From Paucimonas sp. (lineage in GTDB: Bacteria; Pseudomonadota; Gammaproteobacteria; Burkholderiales; Burkholderiaceae_D), in contig JAQGMC010000065.1 in NCBI GenBank assembly GCA_028292545.1, positions 1-32,464 on the forward strand: a DNA stretch of 32,464 bases, given 5' to 3'. Below the pieces are notes generated by a model that was not told where the DNA came from, ran no database searches, and saw only the letters and a program-made list of their open reading frames with translations. Positions 15,649 through 23,172 of this stretch are shown piece by piece (the first letter of the stretch is position 1; every line of letters starts with the position of its first letter). The position numbers and the translations under genes were made by a program.

Positions 15649-16628
15649 CAACCCTGCCGCTCCAGCGCCGCGCGCGGCGCTGCCGCGACCGGTTCAGCCG
15701 CTTGCTGCAACACTGCCTGCACCACAAATCGCGGCCGGCCGCGCACCTGCATGTAGATGCGGCCCACATATTCACCGACCAGGCCAATGCCAAACAGGAT
15801 CACGCCCATCAGGAAGAAGTTGATGGCGAACAGCGTAAATACGCCTTCGACCTCGGCGCCGATGATGAAGCGCCGCACCAGCAGCATCAGGAACAATGCC
15901 GCCGACACGAACGACAGCGCCATGCCGATCAGTGAAAAGAATTGCAGCGGCATCAGTGAAAAGCCGGTAATCAAATCGAAGTTCAGGCGCAGCAAGCTGT
16001 ACAGCGAATACTTCGATTCGCCCGCCGCGCGTTCTTCATGTTCGACCACGATTTCGGTTGGATTGCGGGCGAAGGTATAGGCCAGGGCGGGAATGAAGGT
16101 ATTGACTTCGCGGCACTGGTTGATCAGGTCAATCACCCCGCGGCCATAGGCGCGCAGCATATTGCCCTGGTCGGTCATTTTGATATGCGTAATGTTTTCG
16201 CGCAGGCGGTTCATCAGCTTGGAGGCATGCGTGCGCCAGGCTACATCCTGGCGTTCGCGCCGGATCGAACCGACATAGTCAAAGCCTTCGCGGATCTTGG
16301 CGATCAGGCGATGGATTTCTTCAGGCGGATTCTGCAGGTCGGCATCGAGCGTGATGACGATGTTGCCGCGCGTTTGCTCGAAACCGGCAAGGATCGCCAT
16401 GTGCTGGCCGAAGTTGCCATTGAACAGGACCACGCGCGTGACGTCAGGACGACGCCGGAATTGCTCGGACAGGATCTGCGGCGAACGATCCCGGCTGCCG
16501 TCGTTGACGAAGATGACTTCATACGGCGCATCGAGCGCGTCCAGCGCCGGATACAACCGGTCGAACAGTTGCGCCAGGCCGGCTTGTTCGTTATAGACCG
16601 GTATGACAACGGAGATTTCGGGTTTCAT
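15648..16628 (-). CDS. arnC: Undecaprenyl-phosphate 4-deoxy-4-formamido-L-arabinose transferase ArnC
   Basis: Membrane-anchored family 2 glycosyltransferase (326 aa) that moves Ara4FN from UDP onto undecaprenyl phosphate at the inner leaflet. The catalytic domain shows SVVIPVYNEQAGL, IFVNDGSRDRS, LDADLQNPPEEI (the D-x-D region) and DQGNMLRAYGR. Two hydrophobic segments follow (about 227-255 and 265-290), then EYVGRIYMQVRGRPRFVV, typical of ArnC/DPMS proteins. The C-terminus is Ala-rich. It starts 13 bases after arnB and its stop overlaps the formyltransferase start. Confidence 0.95.
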   Translation of the reverse strand: MKPEISVVIPVYNEQAGLAQLFDRLYPALDALDAPYEVIFVNDGSRDRSPQILSEQFRRRPDVTRVVLFNGNFGQHMAILAGFEQTRGNIVITLDADLQNPPEEIHRLIAKIREGFDYVGSIRRERQDVAWRTHASKLMNRLRENITHIKMTDQGNMLRAYGRGVIDLINQCREVNTFIPALAYTFARNPTEIVVEHEERAAGESKYSLYSLLRLNFDLITGFSLMPLQFFSLIGMALSFVSAALFLMLLVRRFIIGAEVEGVFTLFAINFFLMGVILFGIGLVGEYVGRIYMQVRGRPRFVVQAVLQQAAEPVAAAPRAALERQG

Positions 16629-16641
16629 TTGCGTGCCGATT

Positions 16642-17763
16642 TCACGAAAGGACCGATTTTACCGCGTTGACAGCCCGGTCGACGTCGCTGTCTTGCATGG
16701 TTGCAAACATGGGCAGCGATACGATCTGGCGGCCGACGCCCTCCGCAACCGGGCAAATGCCTTCGCGGTAGCCGCGCTCGCGGTAGAGCGCTAACAAGTG
16801 GATGGCAGGATAGTGATAGCCGATGCCAATTTGCATTTCCATCATCCTCGTCATGAAATCCGCGCGTTTGATGCGCGCAGGCAGCACCAGCTGGAACATG
16901 TGCCAGTTCGAATTGACCATCTCGCACGGCGGCAGTTGCGCGCCGGTCTGGGCTTCGAAATCCGGGCCGAACAAGTCGAAATAACGCGCTGCCAGGTCGC
17001 GGCGACGCCGCGTAACTTGCTCGATGTGTGCGAATTGTCCCAAACCGATAGCGGCCGCGATATCGGTCATATTGAATTTGCCTCCCAGCACGTCGACTTC
17101 CAGGCCATCCATGCCGCTGCGGGTCACGCCCTGCAAGCGGTATTTCTCAGCCAGCCGCGCTTCATGCGCATTATTCAGCACCAGGCATCCACCTTCCGAG
17201 CAGGTGATGTTCTTGTTAGCTTGGAAGCTGAACGAAACCAAGTCGCCGAAGGCGCCGATGCGACGGCCTTTCCAGGTGGACCCGATTGCCTGGGCTGCAT
17301 CTTCGACAATACGAAGGCCATGCTTGTTCGCGATTCTATACAGGCGGTCCATGTCGACCGGCAAGCCAGACAGGTAGACCGGGATGATGGCGCGCGTGCG
17401 TGGCGTGATCGCCGCTTCAACCTTGTCCAGGTCGATATTGCGCGTGACCGGGTCGATGTCAGCAAACACTGGCGTGGCGCCCACTTCCAATATCACATTG
17501 GCGGTTGCGACCCAGCTGATTGGCGTGGTGATCACTTCATCGCCGGGGCCAATGCCGGCGATGCGCAAGGCGATTTCCATTGTGCACGTGCCGGAATTGA
17601 ACGTGCGTACCGGACGGCCGCCAAAATAATCGGACAGTGTTTTCTCGAAGGCCTGGACTTTTGGCCCACTGGTAATCCAACCGGAACGCAGGACGGCGGC
17701 AACGTCGGCAATGGTTGCTTCATCAATGGTCGGCTTGGCAAAAGGCAGGAAGGGCTGCGTCAT
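16642..17763 (-). CDS. arnB: UDP-4-amino-4-deoxy-L-arabinose aminotransferase ArnB
   Basis: PLP-dependent aminotransferase (373 aa) converting UDP-4-keto-arabinose to UDP-Ara4N with glutamate. MTQPFLPFAKPTIDEATIADV, NSGTCTMEIALRIAGIGPGDEVITTPISWVATAN and EDAAQAIGSTWKG are typical. The PLP lysine is Lys184 in SFSFQANKNITCSEGG. Members of this DegT/DnrJ/EryC1 family act on several sugars, but the surrounding arn genes make ArnB the best call. A 112-base gap separates it from the flippase gene upstream; the gap contains small GC hairpins (for example GACCC-TGCAG-GGGTC) and may allow partial termination or an internal promoter. No clear ribosome site precedes the ATG. Confidence 0.95.
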   Translation of the reverse strand: MTQPFLPFAKPTIDEATIADVAAVLRSGWITSGPKVQAFEKTLSDYFGGRPVRTFNSGTCTMEIALRIAGIGPGDEVITTPISWVATANVILEVGATPVFADIDPVTRNIDLDKVEAAITPRTRAIIPVYLSGLPVDMDRLYRIANKHGLRIVEDAAQAIGSTWKGRRIGAFGDLVSFSFQANKNITCSEGGCLVLNNAHEARLAEKYRLQGVTRSGMDGLEVDVLGGKFNMTDIAAAIGLGQFAHIEQVTRRRRDLAARYFDLFGPDFEAQTGAQLPPCEMVNSNWHMFQLVLPARIKRADFMTRMMEMQIGIGYHYPAIHLLALYRERGYREGICPVAEGVGRQIVSLPMFATMQDSDVDRAVNAVKSVLS

Positions 17764-17875
17764 TTTTTAAACGGTTGGGTTTGTCAGGACAGACCCCTGC
17801 AGGGTCGATCAGTTCAATCGGGAAATAATTCGCATCCAACAGCGAGGCGCCCCGAACGGGGATTGGGCGCCGGCC

Positions 17876-18247
17876 TCAGGTGCGCGTCAACAGGAATACG
17901 CCCACGATGATTACGCCTATGGCGAGCATGCGCTGGGGCGACATCGCTTCGCCAAGAAAATACCAGGCGCCAATGGCGTTGATGATATAGCCCAGGGACA
18001 AGAGCGGATAGGCGATCGTCACATCCACCCGCGACAGGCCGATGATCCATACCACCACCGACACCACATAACAGGTCAGGCCGCCGATGATCGGGAGTTG
18101 CGTCGCAAGCTTGATGCCGGTCGGCAGCCAGTTGTCGGCCGTGAGATGGATCGCGCCCACCGCATTGGTGCCCGCCTTGAGCAGCAGTTGCGCCAGCGCA
18201 TTCAGGCAAATGCCAGTGAAGATGAAACCGAAGGTTGCGAGGGTCAT
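17876..18247 (-). CDS. SMR/EamA-type membrane protein, probable Ara4N-phosphoundecaprenol flippase subunit (ArnE/ArnF-like)
   Basis: A 123-aa protein with four hydrophobic helices (about 1-20, 48-70, 76-96, 101-121) and the small-multidrug-resistance pattern LNALAQLLLKAGT, PLLSLGYIINAIGAWYFLGE, GVIIVGVFLL. In enterobacteria ArnE and ArnF together move undecaprenyl-phosphate-Ara4N across the inner membrane. Only one such gene is present here, so it may work as a homodimer or with a partner encoded elsewhere. The ATG overlaps the arnT stop (ATGA). The family also contains drug exporters, but this position in the operon favours the flippase role. Confidence 0.85.
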   Translation of the reverse strand: MTLATFGFIFTGICLNALAQLLLKAGTNAVGAIHLTADNWLPTGIKLATQLPIIGGLTCYVVSVVVWIIGLSRVDVTIAYPLLSLGYIINAIGAWYFLGEAMSPQRMLAIGVIIVGVFLLTRT

Positions 18248-19977
18248 GGTTTTTTGCCGCTTTTGCCGGTGTTGCCAGTGGTGGCTGCACTGCCGGCCGG
18301 GGTGCCGACATTGCCGACATTGCCGTCATTGGCGACGATGACGCGGCGCGGATCCTGGCCGATCACCCGCATTGGCAAGCCCTGTTGCTGCATCGCCTGG
18401 TAGACGCTGGGCGACATGATGGCGACTTGCTTGCTGTTGGCGTCGGCTGCGGCGCGCCAGCGGCGGGCGAATTCGGCGCGCGAGGGTATCCAGCGCTGCG
18501 GTTCCTGGCCCAGGCCGAAAGCCATTTCGTCGGCATGTTCAACCAGCACCAGCGTGCGCCGCAGGTAAAAGGGCAGGGCTTGCTCATAGCGGCCCACCGA
18601 ATACAGCGGCGTGTCCGGCGCCAGTTCCGCTTGCAGGGCCGGCAAGTGCTGGACCCCGGCGGCATAACGGCCCAGCGGTTCATGACCCAGCATCGCAACC
18701 TGGCCGGCGATGAATCCAGTGGCGGCAAGCGTGAGCAGCGCATGCTCGTTGCCGCGCCGCGCAAGCAGGAAAGCGGCCAGGCTGCCCAGCAAGCCAATCA
18801 ATGCGGTGGCGCCGACCCACCAGGTGTAACCGGCGTACAAAGGCTTTTCGAAACCCTCGCCCCCCATGCCGGCGACGCGCGGCACGAAGAAGCAGCCGAT
18901 CGCACACAGCAGGAAGACCAGGGCCGCGGGCAACTTCAGCCCGGCCGGTCCGACGCGCCGCAACCATGCAGCAATCAGCAAGGCCAGCGCCGGGAAAATC
19001 GGGATGATGTAGGACGGCAGCTTGGAGCCGGAAACGCTGAAGAAAACGAAAATCAGCAGCGCCCAGGTCGCCAGCAGCCGATTGGGCTGGAACCGTCCCG
19101 GCGTGCGCTCGCGCAAGCCGTGCAGCAAGCCCTGGAACAGCACGCCCAGCCACGGCAGGATACCCAGCACCAGGATGGGAATGAAGTAATACCAGGGGCC
19201 GGCGCGGTTATGCACGCGGCTGGTGAAGCGCTGCAAGTGTTCGTGGATGAAAAAGAAATGCGGAAATTCGGGATTGTGCAGTGACACCAGCACAAACCAC
19301 GGCGTCGTGATGGCGAAGAACACCGCCAGCCCCAGGCCCAGGTGCAGCCGCTTCCAGAGGGCGAAGTCGCGCTGCAGCAGCGTGTAGGCGACCAGCACCG
19401 CGCCCGGCAACACCAGCCCGATCAATCCCTTGGACAGCACGGCCAGCGCCATACCGGCCCAGCAAACCAGCATCCAGCGCCGCTGTTCAGGTTCGGTCGC
19501 GCCTTCGCGCTGCGCCAGCAGCAGCGCGCACAAGGCCAGCGTCATCATGCCGGCCAGGCCCATGTCGAGCGTGTTCACATGCGACAGCGCAGCCCAGAAA
19601 AAGGAAGAGGCCAGGATCACGGCAGCGTAATAGCCGGTGCGAGCGTCGTAGACGCGGTAACCGGTCCAGCCCGCCAGCGCAATGCCGAGCAGCCCGCATA
19701 GCCCGGTCCACAGTCGCGCTTGCCACTCGCCCAGGCCGAAGGCGGCGAAAGTGGCGGCATTCATCCAGTTTTGCAGCGGCGGCTTTTCGAAATACTTGAT
19801 GCCGTTCAGGCGCGGTGTGATCCAGTCATGCGTGGCCAGCATCTCGCGCGCCATTTCTGCATACCGGCCTTCATCGGTGGGCACCAGGGTCCGTGCGCCA
19901 AGCGCATAGAACCATGCTGCCAGGAACAGCAGCAACAGCGTCCATGCCAGGCGTTTGGAGGGCAGGCCGGCCGTCAT
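18244..19977 (-). CDS. arnT: Lipid A/core 4-amino-4-deoxy-L-arabinose transferase ArnT (GT39 family)
   Basis: Polytopic inner-membrane glycosyltransferase (577 aa) that transfers Ara4N from undecaprenyl phosphate to lipopolysaccharide on the periplasmic side. The first periplasmic loop carries the hallmark VPTDEGRYAEMAREML (33-48) and WITPRLNGIKYFEKPPL (52-68). About a dozen hydrophobic helices follow, then a soluble C-terminal domain (ELAPDTPLYSVGRYEQALPFYL). The last 30 or so residues are a low-complexity Gly/Asn/Thr/Lys tail (NDGNVGNVGTPAG...GKSGKKP) not expected in the family. Both ends overlap neighbours by four bases (ATGA). Whether the acceptor is lipid A or the Kdo/Ko core cannot be told from sequence. 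Confidence 0.93.
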   Translation of the reverse strand: MTAGLPSKRLAWTLLLLFLAAWFYALGARTLVPTDEGRYAEMAREMLATHDWITPRLNGIKYFEKPPLQNWMNAATFAAFGLGEWQARLWTGLCGLLGIALAGWTGYRVYDARTGYYAAVILASSFFWAALSHVNTLDMGLAGMMTLALCALLLAQREGATEPEQRRWMLVCWAGMALAVLSKGLIGLVLPGAVLVAYTLLQRDFALWKRLHLGLGLAVFFAITTPWFVLVSLHNPEFPHFFFIHEHLQRFTSRVHNRAGPWYYFIPILVLGILPWLGVLFQGLLHGLRERTPGRFQPNRLLATWALLIFVFFSVSGSKLPSYIIPIFPALALLIAAWLRRVGPAGLKLPAALVFLLCAIGCFFVPRVAGMGGEGFEKPLYAGYTWWVGATALIGLLGSLAAFLLARRGNEHALLTLAATGFIAGQVAMLGHEPLGRYAAGVQHLPALQAELAPDTPLYSVGRYEQALPFYLRRTLVLVEHADEMAFGLGQEPQRWIPSRAEFARRWRAAADANSKQVAIMSPSVYQAMQQQGLPMRVIGQDPRRVIVANDGNVGNVGTPAGSAATTGNTGKSGKKP

Positions 19978-20357
19978 GTGGCCGGCTTCTCGATCAGCAG
20001 CGCCAGCGCCACCTTGCGGCCTTCGGCCATCAATATGTTGTAAGTCCGGCAGGCTGCCTGGTTATCCATGCATTCCACGCCTACGTGCACGGCAGTCAGC
20101 GCCGCCACCAGACGCGGGTGGATGAAACGCTGGCGCGCGCCGGTGCCCAGGATGACCACCTGGGGCTCTAGCGCTTGCACGGCTTCGAAGTCGGCGCTGC
20201 TGAGCGTATCGAAAGAGGTGACCGGCCACGCCATGGGCGGTGTTTCCGGCATCACGAGCAGGCTGTGGTTGTAGCGCACGGCATTGATTTCAACACCGCT
20301 TTCGTCATAGGCGGTGACGGTCTGGTATTGCTGGGTATTGCTGGCATGGAGTTTCAT
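19974..20357 (-). CDS. Mth938-domain (DUF498) protein, first gene of the arn operon
   Basis: A 127-aa protein of the Mth938/DUF498 fold, a small alpha/beta domain of unknown biochemical role found from archaea to mitochondria. Matches to the family include INAVRYNHSLLVMPE, the FDTLSSADFEAVQALEPQVVILGTG core and VGVECMDNQAACRTYNILMAEGRKVALALL. The ATG at 20357 (MKLHASNTQQYQ) is preferred to the longer open frame reaching 20552, which would include the promoter region. Its stop overlaps the arnT start (ATGA). It heads the arn genes and is divergent from alaA. I do not know a function linking it to Ara4N. Confidence 0.88.
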   Translation of the reverse strand: MKLHASNTQQYQTVTAYDESGVEINAVRYNHSLLVMPETPPMAWPVTSFDTLSSADFEAVQALEPQVVILGTGARQRFIHPRLVAALTAVHVGVECMDNQAACRTYNILMAEGRKVALALLIEKPAT

Positions 20358-20417
20358 GGCGTCGCTCGGTGGGCAGGGCCCGGAAGGTCGGCTGCGGCAG
20401 GCACCGCAAAACGCGAC

Positions 20418-20423
20418 ATTGTA
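20418..20423 (-). promoter_or_regulatory. Possible -10 element for the Mth938-arn operon
   Basis: On the minus strand TACAAT (20423-20418) would start transcription near 20411, giving a leader of about 54 bases. The -35 region (GCAAAG or nearby) is poor, so an activator may be required. I found no clear PmrA-type direct repeat (CTTAAG-N5-CTTAAG). Confidence 0.4.
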
Positions 20424-20462
20424 CCTTTTTACCTTTTCCCCTTTGCCGCGAGCCTTATCGAT

Positions 20463-20491
20463 TGATAAAACCGGTCGCATTCGGCACAATG
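20463..20491 (+). promoter_or_regulatory. sigma70 promoter of alaA (probably alaA-hom-thrC)
   Basis: TTGATA (20463-20468), an exact 17-base spacer and CACAAT (20486-20491). The leader would be about 70 bases. A small inverted repeat, TTATC-N5-GATAA (20455-20469), overlaps the -35 element and could be an operator. Confidence 0.65.
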
Positions 20492-20566
20492 GACGGCTTA
20501 TCGCGATGCAACATGCGTGCCCGGAACCGGGCAAGCTGCATGCGCAAATCACTGGGGTAGGTAACT

Positions 20567-21796
20567 TTGCGAACGATACAGAAATCGAACAAGCTCGCCG
20601 ACGTCTGCTACGACATCCGTGGCCCGGTGCTGGAAAAGGCCCGGCAGATGGAGGAAGAAGGTCACAAGATCATCAAGCTGAACATCGGCAACCTGGCCGT
20701 GTTCGGCTTCGAGGCGCCGGAAGAGATCGTGCAAGACATGATCCGCAATCTTGGCAATGCCTCCGGCTACACCGATTCCAAAGGCTTGTTCGCGCCGCGC
20801 AAGGCGGTGATGCAGTACACGCAGGAAAAAAATGTCGCCGGCGTCACCATCGACGACATCTACCTCGGCAATGGTGCGTCCGAACTGATCGTCATGAGCA
20901 TGAATGCGCTGCTCAATACGGGCGACGAAGTGCTGGTGCCGGCGCCCGACTATCCGCTGTGGACTGCGGCTGTCAGCCTGTCCGGCGGCAAGCCGGTGCA
21001 TTACACCTGCGACGAGCAAGCCGAGTGGTATCCCGACATCGCGGACATCAAGAAAAAAATCACCAGCAATACCAAGGCCATTGTCGTCATCAATCCCAAC
21101 AACCCGACTGGCGCGCTGTATCCGGTCGAGCTGCTGCAGGAAATCGTCGAACTCGCACGCCAGCACCAGCTTGTCGTGTTTGCCGATGAAATCTATGACA
21201 AGGTGCTGTATGACGGCAATGAACACACTTCGCTGGCTTCGCTGGCGGATGATGTGCTGTTCATCACGCTGAATGGCCTGTCGAAGAATTACCGTTCCTG
21301 CGGCTATCGCGCCGGCTGGATGGTGGTGTCGGGTGAAAAGCGGCATGCGAAAGACTATATCGAAGGCTTGAACATGCTGGCCTCGATGCGCCTGTGCGCC
21401 AACGTGCCGGGCCAGTATGCAATCCAGACTGCACTGGGCGGCTACCAGACCATCAACGATTTGATTTCGCCCACCGGCAGGCTCGCGCGCCAGCGCGACC
21501 TGGCGCACCGGCTGCTGACGGAAATTCCGGGCGTTACCTGCGTCAAGCCCAAGTCGGCGCTGTACATGTTCCCGCGCCTGGACCCCAAGCTTTACCCGAT
21601 CGCCGACGACCAGCAATTCGCCTACGAACTGCTGGCCGAGGAGCGGGTATTGATCGTGCAGGGCACGGGCTTCAATTGCCCGACTACCGATCATTTCCGG
21701 CTGGTGTTCCTGCCCAATACCGATGACCTGGGCATGGCCGTGGGCCGGATTGCCCGCTTCCTCGACCGTTATCGCCGGCGCCACGGCGCTGCCTGA
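20567..21796 (+). CDS. alaA: Glutamate-pyruvate aminotransferase AlaA
   Basis: PLP-dependent class I aminotransferase (409 aa) making alanine from pyruvate and glutamate. It is close to E. coli AlaA along its length: KSNKLADVCYDIRGPVLEKA, ELIVMSMNALLNTGDEVLVP, NPNNPTG (176-182), ADEIYDKVLY (206-215, with Asp207), and the PLP lysine Lys240 in LNGLSKNYR. MLASMRLCANVPGQYAIQTALGGYQ is especially diagnostic. The start is a TTG at 20567, supported by GGGGTAGG upstream and by homology beginning at IQKSNKL. It is followed 38 bases later by hom, so a shared transcript is likely. Confidence 0.94.
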   Translation: MRTIQKSNKLADVCYDIRGPVLEKARQMEEEGHKIIKLNIGNLAVFGFEAPEEIVQDMIRNLGNASGYTDSKGLFAPRKAVMQYTQEKNVAGVTIDDIYLGNGASELIVMSMNALLNTGDEVLVPAPDYPLWTAAVSLSGGKPVHYTCDEQAEWYPDIADIKKKITSNTKAIVVINPNNPTGALYPVELLQEIVELARQHQLVVFADEIYDKVLYDGNEHTSLASLADDVLFITLNGLSKNYRSCGYRAGWMVVSGEKRHAKDYIEGLNMLASMRLCANVPGQYAIQTALGGYQTINDLISPTGRLARQRDLAHRLLTEIPGVTCVKPKSALYMFPRLDPKLYPIADDQQFAYELLAEERVLIVQGTGFNCPTTDHFRLVFLPNTDDLGMAVGRIARFLDRYRRRHGAA

Positions 21797-21834
21797 GTTC
21801 GCGCAGTACCGTTCTTGTTCGTATCTTAGACATC

Positions 21835-23145
21835 ATGAAACCAATCAAAGTAGGCTTGCTGGGCATCGGCACCGTCGGTGGCGGCACCTTTGACGTACTC
21901 AAGCGCAACCAGGAAGAAATCCGTCGCCGCGCCGGCCGCGCGATCGAAATTGCGATGGTCGCCGACCTGAACGTGGCGCGCGCCCGCGAAGTGGCCGGCG
22001 CCGGTTGTGAGGTGGTCAGCGATGCGCGCCTGGTGGTCGACAATCCGGAAATCGATATCGTCGTCGAACTGATTGGCGGCTATGGCATTGCGCGTGAACT
22101 GGTGATGACGGCGATTGCCAATGGCAAGCATGTGGTCACTGCCAACAAGGCGCTGCTGGCCACGCACGGCACGGAAATATTCAAGGCTGCGCAAGAGAAG
22201 GGCGTCATTGTCGCTTTCGAGGCGGCCGTGGCCGGCGGCATCCCGATCATCAAGGCGCTGCGCGAAGGCTTGACCGCGAACCGTATCCAGTGGATCGCCG
22301 GCATCATCAACGGCACCACCAACTTCATCCTGTCCGAGATGCGCGACAAGGGCCTGGACTTCGCGACCGTGCTGAAAGAAGCGCAGCGGCTGGGCTATGC
22401 CGAAGCCGACCCGACTTTCGATATCAAGGGTGTCGATGCGGCGCACAAGTTGACGATCATGTCGGCGATTGCGTTTGGCATTCCGGTGCAGTTCGAACGC
22501 GCTTACGTCGAAGGCATCGACCAGCTTCAAGCAATCGATATCCGTTATGCAGAACAGCTGGGTTACCGCATCAAGCTGCTGGGCATCACGCGCCGCACAG
22601 CGCAAGGCATTGAACTGCGGGTACATCCGACGCTGATTCCAGCCAAGCGCTTGCTGGCCAATGTCGAAGGCGCGATGAATGCGGTGCTAGTGCAGGGCGA
22701 TGCAGTGGGCGCCACGCTGTACTACGGCAAGGGCGCGGGCGCCGAGCCCACAGCTTCCGCCGTGATTGCCGACCTGGTCGACATCGCTCGCCTGGCCAGC
22801 GCCGACCCCGGCCACCGCGTGCCCTACCTGGCATTCCAGCCGGATGCGATGGCCGACATACCGGTGCTGCCGATGTCGGAAATCACCACCAGCTACTACC
22901 TGCGGCTGAAAGTCGCGGACAAGGTGGGCGTGCTGGCCGACCTGACCCGCATCCTGGCCGACGCCGGCATTTCGATCGATGCCATGTTGCAGAAGGAACC
23001 GGCCGAAGGCGAAAACGAGGCCGACATTATCCTGCTCACGCACCAGACCCAGGAAAAGCATGTCGATGCCGCCATTGTGCGCATGGAAGCGCTGGCCACG
23101 GTTTCGGGGCGCGTGACCCGGATCCGGCTTGAGCAACTGAGCTGA
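21835..23145 (+). CDS. hom: Homoserine dehydrogenase
   Basis: NAD(P)-dependent reduction of aspartate semialdehyde to homoserine, the branch step to threonine and methionine (436 aa). The order is a Rossmann domain GLLGIGTVGGGTF (7-19), GGYGIARELVMTAIANGKHVVTANKALL, the catalytic domain with GIINGTTNFILSEM and ADPTFDIKGVDAAHKL, and a C-terminal ACT domain (about 350-430, YYLRLKVADKVGVLADLTRIL) that normally binds threonine for feedback inhibition. It is monofunctional, not fused to aspartokinase. It is followed by thrC after 27 bases. Confidence 0.97.
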   Translation: MKPIKVGLLGIGTVGGGTFDVLKRNQEEIRRRAGRAIEIAMVADLNVARAREVAGAGCEVVSDARLVVDNPEIDIVVELIGGYGIARELVMTAIANGKHVVTANKALLATHGTEIFKAAQEKGVIVAFEAAVAGGIPIIKALREGLTANRIQWIAGIINGTTNFILSEMRDKGLDFATVLKEAQRLGYAEADPTFDIKGVDAAHKLTIMSAIAFGIPVQFERAYVEGIDQLQAIDIRYAEQLGYRIKLLGITRRTAQGIELRVHPTLIPAKRLLANVEGAMNAVLVQGDAVGATLYYGKGAGAEPTASAVIADLVDIARLASADPGHRVPYLAFQPDAMADIPVLPMSEITTSYYLRLKVADKVGVLADLTRILADAGISIDAMLQKEPAEGENEADIILLTHQTQEKHVDAAIVRMEALATVSGRVTRIRLEQLS

Positions 23146-23172
23146 CGCAACCAAACAAGAATACCGATCCGG

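Noticed and set aside
20549..21784. Long minus-strand open frame opposite alaA.
   Set aside because: It is antisense to a clearly conserved enzyme; the translation is His/Gln-rich shadow sequence.
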